A stretch of DNA of 64,000 bases from Nostoc cf. commune SO-36 (GTDB lineage Bacteria > Cyanobacteriota > Cyanobacteriia > Cyanobacteriales > Nostocaceae): positions 4,347,001 through 4,411,000 of the forward strand of contig NZ_AP025732.1 in the NCBI RefSeq assembly GCF_023734775.1. Reading direction: 5' to 3'. Below the pieces are notes generated by a model that saw only the letters and a list, made by a program, of their open reading frames with translations, was not told the DNA's origin and searched no databases. Made by a program: the position numbers and the translations under genes. This document shows positions 18,563 through 28,171 of the stretch, piece after piece (the stretch's first letter is position 1; each line of letters begins with the position of its first letter).

Positions 18563-19945
18563 CTAAATACTGACCTTTTTAATTTTCAAATTCTTCAAAT
18601 ATTCTTCTGGTTTTTCGGGGTCAAATTTAATGCCATCAAAAAACTCTTCTACACCACGGGATGTATTTGTAGGAATATCAGCAGCAGCAATCCCAGCTTC
18701 TTTAGCAGCTTCTTTCCAAATATCTTCACGGTTGACTTTGTTGATAAGTTCCTTAGCCTTAGCAGCATTATTGTCAATGTAATCTTTTGGTAAGAATCCC
18801 CAGCGAACGTTTTCAACTATGAACCATAAATCATGACTCTTATATGGATAAGAAACATTACCTTTTTCATCTTTCCAGTAGTAAGCAGCCATTGATTTAT
18901 CATCAATTTTGCGACCATCACCCATGTCATACTTACCTTGGTATGGATCGGCTAAGATTTCGGGTGAAGAAAGATTAAAATAATTTCGTCCCGCGAGAAT
19001 TTGAGCAGCTTCTTTGCGATTATCAAAATTATCTAACCACTGTTGGGCTTCCATAATTCCTTTTAAAATTGCTTTGGTAGCCTTGGGATTTTTATCAACC
19101 CAATCGCCTCTCATGGCAAGATATTCTTCAGGATGGTTCTTCCAAATTTCTGCGGTTAATGCTGCTACATAGCCAATTTTTTCTTGAACAAGGCGATAAG
19201 GCCAGGGGTCGCCTGTACTAAAAGCATCCATTGTTCCTGTTTTCATGTTGGCTACAGTTTGCGCCGCAGGTACTGTCAGCAGCTTGACATCTGCATCTGG
19301 ATCTAACCCGCCTGCTGCTAACCAGTAGCGAATCCACAAATCTTGGTTGACGTGGGGAAAGGTAAATGCGGCCGTGAAGGGTGTTGAAGATTTTAAATCC
19401 TTAATTAAAGACTTGGCGCTAGCGAGTTGTAAATTAATACCTTTGCCTTCGTGCTTGTTGGCGATCGCAATTCCATTTCCATGCGTAATTAATTGACATA
19501 ATACATACATGGGAATTTTTTGATTGCCCTTGGTAATTAAACCTTCTGTAATTAAATGTGGCATTGGCATCTGCCATTGACCGCCATCTATCCCACCACC
19601 GGCAGAACCAATTTCTACGTTGTCCCTTGCTGAACCCCAAGAAGCTTGCTTGGAAAGGTCAACATTAGTCATGCCATACTTTGCAAAAAAGCCTTTTTCT
19701 TTAGCAATAATTAAAGGAGCCGCTTCCACAATGGGAATATATCCCAGCTTAACTGTAGTCGTCTCTGGTGCTTGTCCAGAACTAGTATTAGCAACCGGTT
19801 GAGCAGTTGGTTGTACTTGAGTGCTTCCACCAGTCAGGTTGTCAGGGGGATTGCCCAAACAGCCTTTGAGGAATACAGCACTCGCCGATGCTCCGGCTGT
19901 GAAGATGAATTTGCGGCGAGAAATTTGATTAAAAAATTCTGTCAT
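18563..19945 (-). CDS. cmpA: Bicarbonate-binding lipoprotein CmpA (NrtA family)
   Basis: 460 residues. A twin-arginine-type start ([21 protein letters not shown]) contains a lipobox Cys near 29. A Pro/Thr linker is followed by the periplasmic binding domain ([20 protein letters not shown]). Choice of CmpA over NrtA rests on [34 protein letters not shown] and HPEEYLAMR. To my recollection these match Synechocystis CmpA, whereas NrtA has different residues there. CmpA captures bicarbonate for inorganic carbon uptake under low CO2. First gene of cmpABCD. Confidence 0.8.
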   Translation of the reverse strand: MTEFFNQISRRKFIFTAGASASAVFLKGCLGNPPDNLTGGSTQVQPTAQPVANTSSGQAPETTTVKLGYIPIVEAAPLIIAKEKGFFAKYGMTNVDLSKQASWGSARDNVEIGSAGGGIDGGQWQMPMPHLITEGLITKGNQKIPMYVLCQLITHGNGIAIANKHEGKGINLQLASAKSLIKDLKSSTPFTAAFTFPHVNQDLWIRYWLAAGGLDPDADVKLLTVPAAQTVANMKTGTMDAFSTGDPWPYRLVQEKIGYVAALTAEIWKNHPEEYLAMRGDWVDKNPKATKAILKGIMEAQQWLDNFDNRKEAAQILAGRNYFNLSSPEILADPYQGKYDMGDGRKIDDKSMAAYYWKDEKGNVSYPYKSHDLWFIVENVRWGFLPKDYIDNNAAKAKELINKVNREDIWKEAAKEAGIAAADIPTNTSRGVEEFFDGIKFDPEKPEEYLKNLKIKKVSI

Positions 19946-20501
19946 AATATCTCCTGAAAATGTAAATGTTATTTTTTATAGCTATGACAATTTAGGCAAA
20001 AAACGTGATGTTTCTTGCGCTATTAATGATTAATCAAGCTATATTTTGCAAAGCAACCGCAGCCATTCCATCAATGACGCGGCTACTTGTATAAAAACTC
20101 GGCTAATTTCTTGACTCTGCTCTAGTGTGTTTTAGAGGTGTCATTCACCTTGTTGAAATCAGTTTACAGCCTTTGAAGCAAAATTGCTCAACTTGAAGGA
20201 TCGATTTATTAAAGAAATATTAAATTGGATATATAAGGAAAAATTTATCTATTTTCCTTAACTATATGAATAATTTTTAATATATCAAATTTTATCTATG
20301 GAGACTATTACTTTTATACTATGATTTGCTGTTTTCGTTTATTCTAAAACTTAATTTTAGTAGGATTTTCTAATATATAAACTCTTGTTTATGAAGACTA
20401 TTATGTTAACGCTATGATTTAGGGTAGCACAGCTAGTTGTACTACCCTACCAAACGTATTTGTATCAACCTGAAAGTAGAAACGGTATACCTGTAAAGAT
20501 T
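19946..20501. other. Upstream region of cmpA
   Basis: 555 bp, AT-rich, holding the promoter of the cmp operon and the 3' side of argJ. I found no GTA-N8-TAC NtcA site. There are many TTA/TAA triplets, but none with the exact TTA-N7/8-TAA spacing expected for CmpR. A 28-base imperfect hairpin is at 20421-20448. Confidence 0.5.
20421..20448 (-). terminator. Hairpin downstream of argJ
   Basis: AGGGTAG and CTACCCT close a nearly palindromic 28-base hairpin 54 bp beyond the argJ stop. No T-run. Confidence 0.35.
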
Positions 20502-21742
20502 TTAAGTAGTGTATTCAGCGTTAATCTTCACGTAGTCGTAACTCAAATCACAACCCCAAGCTTTACCCACACCATGACCATTGCCAACATTAACGGAGAT
20601 TAACACCGTATCCTGTTGCAGATAAGCACCTGCCGTTGCTTTTTTCAAATAAGCACTTGCTGCCGCACGATCAAATTGCAAAGGTTGCCCGTTTTCTAAC
20701 ATTAAGAAATCCCCTAGCTTAATTTGCAGGTTTTCTTGCTCAAAGGGCACACCCGCACGTCCGGCGGCGGCGGCGATGCGTCCCCAATTTGGATCGCGTC
20801 CAAAGATTGCAGATTTAACTAAGGATGAACCAGCGATGGTTTTGGCTATTTGTCGGGCTGAGAGTTCGTCATGAGCGCCAGTCACTTCCACTTCAATTAG
20901 ACAGGTTGCGCCTTCACCATCACGAGCGATCGCTTTGGCTAAATGCTGGCAACTGCTGTTAACATCGCCTCTAATTTCTCTGCTTCTGCGCCCCATTCTG
21001 TAATTGCTGGGGTGCGAGATTGACCATTTGCTAAGGCGATTAAACTGTCGTTGGTACTAGTATCACCATCCACGGTAATGGAATTAAAGCTTCTATCAGC
21101 TGCCCTTGCTAACATCTGCTGCCAAAGGGCTGGCGAAACCACAGCATCACAAGTAACAAATGCCAGCATGGTTGCCATGTTGGGGTGAATCATACCGGAA
21201 CCCTTGGCAATACCGCCAATTCGTACCGGGCGCTCGTTTATAGTTGTCTCTAAGGCAATGGATTTTGTTACCAAGTCTGTAGTGATAATCGCTCCGGCGG
21301 CGGCATCTGAGCCTGTTTCTGATAGTGCTGCTACTACTTTAGGAATCCCACTTCGCAAAGCATCCATCTTAATTCTTTGACCAATCACACCGGTGGAAGC
21401 CAATAATACAGATTCAGACGAGATGTTTAGGGCTTGGGCTATTGCCATAGCAGATTCTAAGGTATCAAGGTAGCCTTGAGTTCCGGTAGCGGCGTTTGCT
21501 TGTCCAGCGTTGCAGAGGATGGCACGAGCGCTATGTTTGGCTTGCAAGCGTTGGCGACAATATTCTACGCAGGCAGCTTTGACTTGGCTGGTGGTGAATA
21601 CACCAGCTGCGATCGCTTCTACCTCTGAGAATATCAAAGCTAAATCTGGCAACCCCGAAGGTTTCAATCCTGCGGTGATTCCCGCCGCCTGATACCCCCT
21701 TGGTGCTGTGATACCACCTGTTATTTCTTGCCAATCTGCCAT
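20502..21742 (-). CDS. argJ: Glutamate N-acetyltransferase / N-acetylglutamate synthase, frameshifted
   Basis: About 413 residues after repair. Bifunctional ArgJ recycles the acetyl group from N-acetylornithine to glutamate in arginine synthesis. The self-cleavage site [20 protein letters not shown] (cut before Thr) is near residue 185. The C-terminal half shows [20 protein letters not shown] and the family's terminal [17 protein letters not shown] missing T near 20945 (GCAGTTGCCAG for GCAGTTTGCCAG) splits the gene into two overlapping frames. Since the rest is perfect, a sequence error is likely. Confidence 0.88.
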
Positions 21743-21811
21743 TATTCTTCACTCTAAACTATTAAGGGATTTGAACAACCTCTCAATAGTTTAAAGTTTT
21801 GAGGGTAAATT

Positions 21812-21994
21812 TTACCCTGTATTGCGCTCTTCTGAGAGAAAAATAATCTGCAAAATTACAGTATCCGGCGATAATAGCTCTATCCAGCCATCTACATTAG
21901 CAAACTGAGGATACCCCCGATAAAATTCGGCTGGTAGCCCGAACCTCGTACTGTTACGAATTTTGGCACTCCGAATGCTGTAGGAGTTGCTCAT
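21812..21994 (-). CDS. Small hypothetical protein
   Basis: 60 residues from the ATG at 21994, without signal or membrane segment. It contains DGWIELLSPDTVILQ. Composition is protein-like and it lies alone in a 410-bp gap. No family recognised and it may be spurious. Confidence 0.35.
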   Translation of the reverse strand: MSNSYSIRSAKIRNSTRFGLPAEFYRGYPQFANVDGWIELLSPDTVILQIIFLSEERNTG

Positions 21995-22153
21995 ATTCAT
22001 GCTTATGCACAGCGTGTACTTAACATAATAGACTATTTATAATCTTACAAATTAAATTAATGTTCGGCTTTAGGTTTATTTTGATGAAAATTAAGCGAAC
22101 AAGGCTCTAATATCATCAATCTTCATTAATCTTTAATTTATGGAGAATTTAAA

Positions 22154-25100
22154 ATGAACAATCAAATCAAAGAAATTAAACTTCTATTCCTAAACCTATC
22201 AAATGGGGATGATGAGTTTCGACAAAATCGTGAGGACACTTTAAAACATATTAGATCAATTCCCAAAATAGAAATTGAAGAAACAAACTCACTTGAAACT
22301 GCAAAAGAAAAGCTTATAGGCTTTAATGCTTTTGATTTAGCATGGGATGTTTTTTTTGTGTGGATTGATTCTGAAAATTCTCATATTTGGGATGACTTAG
22401 CCAACTTCAAAGATCAACATAAAGAACTTGACTATCTAGGAATTATTGTTGTATTTGGCTTCAATGAAACCATTCAAGAAAAAGCTCGTGATGCGATGTT
22501 AGGGGGGATATACGCATTTGCTTGTCCTTTCAATTCGTATGTTCTTGAAGCCTATATTGAATCAATAGGCTTAGAAATGAAAAATTCTAAATCTTTGTTC
22601 AAGTTTAAAAAAGACTTTCTTCAAGAACAAGATTTTGATTTTGAGGAAATGGTAGAAAATGTTTTCCTGGAGTTGAAAACTAATCCCATAGTTGGATACG
22701 ACAGAGCTACAATATCATTAATTGATAATAAGACTAGTGAAAGATATTTATTGAAATATGATGGTCTTCGTTCAAACCCAGATCGACAACTTCTCAAATT
22801 AATTAATGAAGATAATTTGATCAAGAATGTCAATGAAAAGGGCGTACTGATCATAGATGACCTTAAGAATTTACGTGATAATCATCCAGAGCAATTACAT
22901 AACCTGGGTTGGGAAAATGAGGATGCAACAAATGATATTAACTCTTGGGTTGGTTTTGCTGCAAAACGTCAAAATAAAAGTATAGCCATTATTACTCTTG
23001 ATCACAAAACTCCAGGTCATTATGCACGATATAAAGACAAACTAGTTAACTTTCTTAAAGGCTATAGTGAAATTCTCGCGGATACGATCGTAGACTTTTT
23101 ACAGGAAAGAAATGCCAGGGTAGTTAGAGAAATTACACGTGAAATCGGAGATGACCTAAAAAGTAAGGCTCTGATGCATCAAATACTTGTGAAGCTAAGG
23201 GATGAACTTAAATGTGATAATTGTACATATTTTAACGTTTCTTCTTCTATTGATGTTAGCGAAACTTTTCTTGAAGAATGGGTTGCAGCCAATGACTCAA
23301 AAAAATTTGAAGAACAATCGGGAAGATTTAAAAGACGTTTCAAGAAAGGAGAAGGAATTGTCGGCTGTGTGTTAACAGATGGTAAGAGTAGAATTATACC
23401 AAATGCGGCAGAAAATGCAGAGTTTGAACCAACTTTGCACTTTACAGGTAGCAATCTTTCTATGCTGGCAGTGCCTGTAATACCTTATATAGATGCAAAC
23501 GAGGTTAGCCAGTCCAACCGGATGATTGGTGTAATTAATTGCTATAAGGAAAAGAAAGATCATTTTACTATTTATGATCGGGATCTTGTTGAAACCGTTG
23601 CACAAAGTACGGCAACTATCATTGAACGTACAATGACTTTAGAGTACTCGAACGATATCAGCAGCAAGATGAATGATCTTGTACTCGATAAAAACAAGAC
23701 AAACAAGACAAATTTACTCAAAAAAATTTGTGAACACGCGTTAAAAGTCACCAGTGCTAGGGCGGCAGTTATTCATCGGTTAGAATATTCCGCAACATTA
23801 GCAAATGGTGAGGAAACTTATAGAGTCAAAGGTGAGCCTTATGCTTTTCCTGAAAATGATAAGCCGCAAACTCCCCGCTTGGATGGAAGCGGCACTACAG
23901 ATGTTGTAATTCGAGAAAAGAAGACAACGGAGTTTTCCGAAAGCTTTGGAAACTTTAACTGTATTCAAGAAGAATTAATCAATTTAGGAATTAAGTATCA
24001 AATAGTTGTTCCTTTGATGATTAAAGATGAAGAAGAAAAACAGCGTCTTATTGGGGCTTTATATCTAAATAAATATTCGGAAATCCCCTTTTCTGAAGTT
24101 GAAAAATTCGCACTTGAGTTGTTTGCAAGCCAAGCCGCCAGCACAATTTATCATCAAGGGTTTTTGTCTGAAAGATTAACTTGGACTAAAGCCAACACGG
24201 ATCTTGCTAGTGCTATTGAAGTTATAGCTACAAGAGACGATCCAGCCCTGCTGCTAAGAGATATTGTATGTTATGCTTATTCGCTGGTAGCTCCAAGTTT
24301 TAGCTATCTAGCTCTCTTGACTGATGACAGCAATCTTGACTACAAAGCTGCCTGGCCAGAATCTATTTTAGCTGAATTAAATGAATTTCATGGTGATAAT
24401 GAAAATATTATAAATAAAAACAAAATAGGAATTACAAAACTTGCCGTCAAGCAACGAAAAACTATTCTTATTGCTGATCTTCACGAAGAAAAAAGCAAAA
24501 ATTCAGAATATTGGCAGGAATATATTCTCTTTAGAAAAGAAACTCGCTCAGAGCTTGTGGTTCCTATAATAGGTGTTGACAAGATAATTGGTGTAATAAA
24601 CCTTGAGCATGAAGAACCCTATGCTTTTACTGAGGTACACAGAGAAGTTATTGAACATTTTGCAAGACAAGTTGCAATTGCATTTCAAAAGAAAAATCTT
24701 GTTGAATCTGTCAGCCGTCAGAAGAATATATTAATTGGGCTTCAACGCTCTTTACAAAAGATAATTGAATCGCCGCATCCTCAAGATATGTTGCGAAATG
24801 CAGTTTGGCAAACTCGAGAAGCCGTTGGAGCTAATGAAGTTATTGTTTTTCCAATTCAAAAACAAAACGGTAAATCGGAAATTTTTATCAAAGATATTGT
24901 TCCTCTGAATGTTAGCAGCAATAAAATTAATGCTTTGAAAGAAGTATCTCTGCAAGTGTATTATGAGCCAAAAGCCGGAGTGTATGATGACAAAAAAAAG
25001 ATTCATGTATCTAAAATCAAATTTCTTCTTAAGTCCATAAATGTAAACAAATCCGATCAAAAGCAAATAAATGAATCAGTTATTGCTTGTGGGTTATGCG

Positions 25101-25753
25101 TTCCCTTCTCCTCTCGATATGAGAAGATAGGTGTCATGTGGATACTCTTTTCAAAACCATTTGAAAAAGAGCTTTCAGAAGAAGATAAAGCTATATATCA
25201 GGTATATGCTAACCAGATAGCATTAGCTTACACTAATGCTAAACAATCTGAGATATTAAAGCAAAAACTTTCTAAGAATACATCTGAGCTTACTGCAAAC
25301 ATTGATCATAACTACAAAGATGCTCGAAAACAGGCAAATATAAGTTTTGGAATCTCAATATGCACTTCACTTGCTGGACTTATACTTATATTCTATGGTG
25401 TATCTAATTTAATAGCCAAGAACGACAAAACCTCCCAAGCTTTTACTGGTGGAAGTGGTATTGCTACCTTGGTTGGTGTATTGTTACAAGCAGTTACCGT
25501 GTTAGCGTTCGACCGTGGGAAAGCAGCAAATGAACGCATGGATCGATATCATAAAGAATTGTATAATGTGCGCCAATTGGAGATATTACTCTCGGCCACA
25601 GAACAGCTTGATCCAGAAACTGCGCCAAAGGTAAAACAAGAAATTATTCAGAGTGCTACTAATAGTTGGATTGAATCTGTTAGTGAATCAAATTCACGTT
25701 CTTCAAAATCTACTGAAGTTAAACCACTGGTGAAGCCAGAGCAAAGCGAATAG
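22154..25753 (+). CDS. Pseudo-receiver / multi-GAF / two-TM signalling protein
   Basis: 1199 residues. Residues about 1-140 look like a receiver-type domain (KLLFLNLSNG, VFFVWID, LGIIVVFGF) without an obvious full acidic phospho-site. About five GAF-like domains follow at roughly 150-310, 325-490, 510-670, 690-870 and 880-1040; the fourth shows SELVVPIIGVDKIIGVINLE. Then come a short coiled coil, two membrane segments (about 1064-1084 and 1098-1118) and a helical tail with ANERMDRYHKELYNVRQLE. The two-TM part resembles the cyanobacterial TRADD-N-associated 2-TM domain. No kinase or cyclase domain is visible, so output probably runs through the membrane module or a partner. DNA is more AT-rich than its neighbours. 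Confidence 0.7.
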   Translation: MNNQIKEIKLLFLNLSNGDDEFRQNREDTLKHIRSIPKIEIEETNSLETAKEKLIGFNAFDLAWDVFFVWIDSENSHIWDDLANFKDQHKELDYLGIIVVFGFNETIQEKARDAMLGGIYAFACPFNSYVLEAYIESIGLEMKNSKSLFKFKKDFLQEQDFDFEEMVENVFLELKTNPIVGYDRATISLIDNKTSERYLLKYDGLRSNPDRQLLKLINEDNLIKNVNEKGVLIIDDLKNLRDNHPEQLHNLGWENEDATNDINSWVGFAAKRQNKSIAIITLDHKTPGHYARYKDKLVNFLKGYSEILADTIVDFLQERNARVVREITREIGDDLKSKALMHQILVKLRDELKCDNCTYFNVSSSIDVSETFLEEWVAANDSKKFEEQSGRFKRRFKKGEGIVGCVLTDGKSRIIPNAAENAEFEPTLHFTGSNLSMLAVPVIPYIDANEVSQSNRMIGVINCYKEKKDHFTIYDRDLVETVAQSTATIIERTMTLEYSNDISSKMNDLVLDKNKTNKTNLLKKICEHALKVTSARAAVIHRLEYSATLANGEETYRVKGEPYAFPENDKPQTPRLDGSGTTDVVIREKKTTEFSESFGNFNCIQEELINLGIKYQIVVPLMIKDEEEKQRLIGALYLNKYSEIPFSEVEKFALELFASQAASTIYHQGFLSERLTWTKANTDLASAIEVIATRDDPALLLRDIVCYAYSLVAPSFSYLALLTDDSNLDYKAAWPESILAELNEFHGDNENIINKNKIGITKLAVKQRKTILIADLHEEKSKNSEYWQEYILFRKETRSELVVPIIGVDKIIGVINLEHEEPYAFTEVHREVIEHFARQVAIAFQKKNLVESVSRQKNILIGLQRSLQKIIESPHPQDMLRNAVWQTREAVGANEVIVFPIQKQNGKSEIFIKDIVPLNVSSNKINALKEVSLQVYYEPKAGVYDDKKKIHVSKIKFLLKSINVNKSDQKQINESVIACGLCVPFSSRYEKIGVMWILFSKPFEKELSEEDKAIYQVYANQIALAYTNAKQSEILKQKLSKNTSELTANIDHNYKDARKQANISFGISICTSLAGLILIFYGVSNLIAKNDKTSQAFTGGSGIATLVGVLLQAVTVLAFDRGKAANERMDRYHKELYNVRQLEILLSATEQLDPETAPKVKQEIIQSATNSWIESVSESNSRSSKSTEVKPLVKPEQSE

Positions 25754-26227
25754 GTTGGATCAAATCATCACAGTGTATTTGCTTACTAAAATAAATTATT
25801 TCTGTACTAAGGGTTAATACTTATTTATTTAAATTTTTTTAAGAATGCTCAAAAGTTATGCGTAAATACCACATAAACAAATAAAAAAAGAGAGCTACTA
25901 AGGCAGCTCTCCAGATCATCAGGGTGCATCTACTTACCACAGCATATCATTTTATGTATGCGGGTTGTCACCAGTTTTTATATGAAGATTCTGTGAAGAA
26001 GACCGGGAAAATACTTAGTTGGGCATTGGGAATTGAGCATCGTGCATGGGGGAAAGATTTAGTGCAACTTCCCCTCTGCTCACCTACGCTACATCCCTTA
26101 CCCAGCAAACTTGATTTGACAGACTACTAGTACAACACGGCGGAAATAAACATACCATTTAAAATGGTGCAAGAAGCTCGGAATACAATTCTTTTGACTT
26201 TTGACTTTTGACTTCCGCCTCGCGGTA
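25754..26227. other. Gene-free stretch with a minus-strand terminator
   Basis: 474 bp between the GAF protein (+) and gatB (-). It holds the terminator at 25883-25911, GGGCATTGGGAATTGAGC-type filler, and a CCATTTAAAATGG palindrome at about 26156. No credible protein gene. Confidence 0.55.
25883..25960 (-). ncRNA. Candidate small RNA ending in a Rho-independent terminator
   Basis: On the minus strand GAGAGCT-GCCTTAGT-AGCTCTC is followed by TTTTTTT (25883-25911), a textbook terminator. It lies 317 bp beyond the gatB stop, which is far for a gatB terminator. Upstream, GTGACA and GATATG 17 bases apart could be a promoter. It could be the gatB 3' UTR or a separate short RNA. Confidence 0.35.
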
Positions 26228-27707
26228 CTAGCCGTTCAGTTTCTTTTCTACCAATTCGTTAGTCAACTTAGGATCAGCACGTTTGGCTGTCTTTTTCAAA
26301 ACTTGTCCAACAAAAAAGCCTTTGAGATTGGTGTTACCGTTGCGATACTTTTCTAGTTCTTTGGGATTGGCGGCTATGACTTCATCAACGATGGGTTCTA
26401 GTACACTAGGATCGGTGATTAACTCTTGACCTGCAAAGGCTTTTTCAGGTGAAATACCACTGAGCAAATCTGGCAGCTTTTCTTTAGCTTGAGCATTACT
26501 AATTTTGCCCGTTTCAATGCGAGTGATGATATCTGCTAAATTGGTGGGAGTTAGGGCGATTTCAGTAATACTGAGTTTTTGCTTATTGAGGTGTGCGGCA
26601 ATATCTTGAGTAATCCAGTTGGCAGCAGCTTTGGCATTTGCTCCAGATGCGATCGCAGTTTCAAAATATTCGGCTATTGAACGATCTTCTGTCAACACTC
26701 GCGCATCGTAAGGCGAAAGCCCCAACTCACTTTCATAATGATGGCGTTTGTGGGCTGGTAATTCTGGTAGTTCGCTACGCCATTGCTCTAATTGTTGATT
26801 TGACACCTCAATTGGTGCTAAATCTGGTTCGGGGAAGTATCGACTTAATCGCTAGAACCTTCCTTCACCCGCATACTACTTGTGCGTTGAGCGCCTTCTT
26901 CCCACAGCCGAGTTTCTTGGATGATTGCTCGCGCCTGCTTCGATGGCGGCAATTTGTACGTTCAATTTCGTAGTCAATCGCTCGTTGGATGGCGCTGAAG
27001 GAGTTCATGTTTTTAATTTCTACCTTAGTGCCAAATTCTTCTCGTCCCACTGGACGCACAGAAATATTGACATCGCAGCGCAGAGATCCTTCTTGCATAT
27101 TGCCGTCACTCACACCGAGATACCTGACAATCCGGCGCAATTCTTCAGCATATTCAGCAGCTTCTATTCCAGAACGCAAATCAGGTTCCGAGACAATTTC
27201 GACTAACGGGATACCTGCGCGATTGTAGTCTACCAGAGAATAGGAAGAACCAGAAAGGCGATCGCTACCTGCGTGTACCAATTTTCCAGCATCTTCTTCC
27301 ATGTGCAAACGCGTGATACCAATGCGTTTGCGAATCGGATTCCCCCCAGCATCTACCAACTCAATTTCTAACCAACCATGTTCTGCGATCGGTAGATCGT
27401 ATTGAGAAATTTGGTAATTTTTGGGTAAATCTGGATAAAAATACTGTTTACGGTCAAATTTGCTATATTTAGCGATTTGACAATTTAGTGCCAAACCAGT
27501 CTTGACGGCGTATTCTAATACTTTTTCATTGAGTACAGGTAAGACCCCAGGTAAACCCATACAAATCGGGTCAATGTTAGTATTGGGGTCAGCACCGAAT
27601 GCCGTAGAGCTATTAGAGAAAATTTTGGTGTTGGTACTCAGTTGACAATGGGTTTCTAAACCAATAATCGCTTCATACTCAGTTTTTACGGTCGTAGCAG
27701 TGGTCAT
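26228..27707 (-). CDS. gatB: Asp-tRNA(Asn)/Glu-tRNA(Gln) amidotransferase subunit B, frameshifted
   Basis: About 492 residues when repaired. GatB phosphorylates and amidates Glu-tRNA(Gln), which cyanobacteria need because they lack glutaminyl-tRNA synthetase. The N-terminus [20 protein letters not shown], the metal-binding core ([12 protein letters not shown]) and the C-terminal YqeY/GatB tail (KKLNG end) are all present. Three indels lie within 26820-26970: an extra A in CGTACAAATT, an extra base in GGCGCGAGC, and a missing base in GATTAAGTCG. An essential gene with three clustered indels points to poor base calls here rather than real loss. Confidence 0.88.
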
Positions 27708-28171
27708 AATATCAATAATTTGGGCATAATCCTTGTAGTGCTACTATTGTAACGGCGTATTGAGTTGCCCTGAAGACGGTTATTGGGGTGAGCAATGCTT
27801 ACCTTGTCGAACGTAAAAAGCTCGGTGCAAACTTAAAAGTCAACAGATTTTGAATTTTAAATTTGGAATCAGAGTTTGTAGTGGGGACTTCAGTCCCCAA
27901 AGCAAGCACTAAAGCCCTGTAAGTTTTCTTGCTAGCAGTGATAAGCTGTTCCACAAATAAACTTGCATATACTGCAATACGGTTCAGTTAAGGCTAAAAC
28001 TCTGGTTCCAAAGTCAATTTTTTAACGAACCGCCAAGGCGCAGAGAACGCAGAGAGAAGAAAGAGATGCTTAACTGAACTGTATTGGCATATACTGGACG
28101 GGCAAGATGCCCTCCACAAGAGTTATATTTAATTCGATTATGCAAATTAGATGTTTTTTAGCTTAAAACTC
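27708..28171. other. Gene-free stretch with E4 element
   Basis: 464 bp between gatB and the shc stop. It holds a GGGGACTTCAGTCCCC hairpin at about 27884 and the E4 element with target duplication (27965-28096). No gene. Confidence 0.55.
27965..28096. mobile_element. TIR element E4, copy 1, with 10-bp target duplication
   Basis: The body is 27975-28086 (112 bp) with ends CAATACGGTTCAGTTAAG and CTTAACTGAACTGTATTG. GCATATACTG is repeated perfectly at 27965-27974 and 28087-28096. The interior contains an AACGCAGAGAG-type repeat and no gene. Confidence 0.85.

Noticed and set aside
18563..19945. Nitrate-binding protein NrtA
   Set aside because: Several motif positions match CmpA rather than NrtA, and no NtcA site or nir/nar genes are near.
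19946..20501. Defined NtcA or CmpR binding site upstream of cmpA
   Set aside because: No GTA-N8-TAC and no TTA-N7/8-TAA with correct spacing could be placed with confidence.
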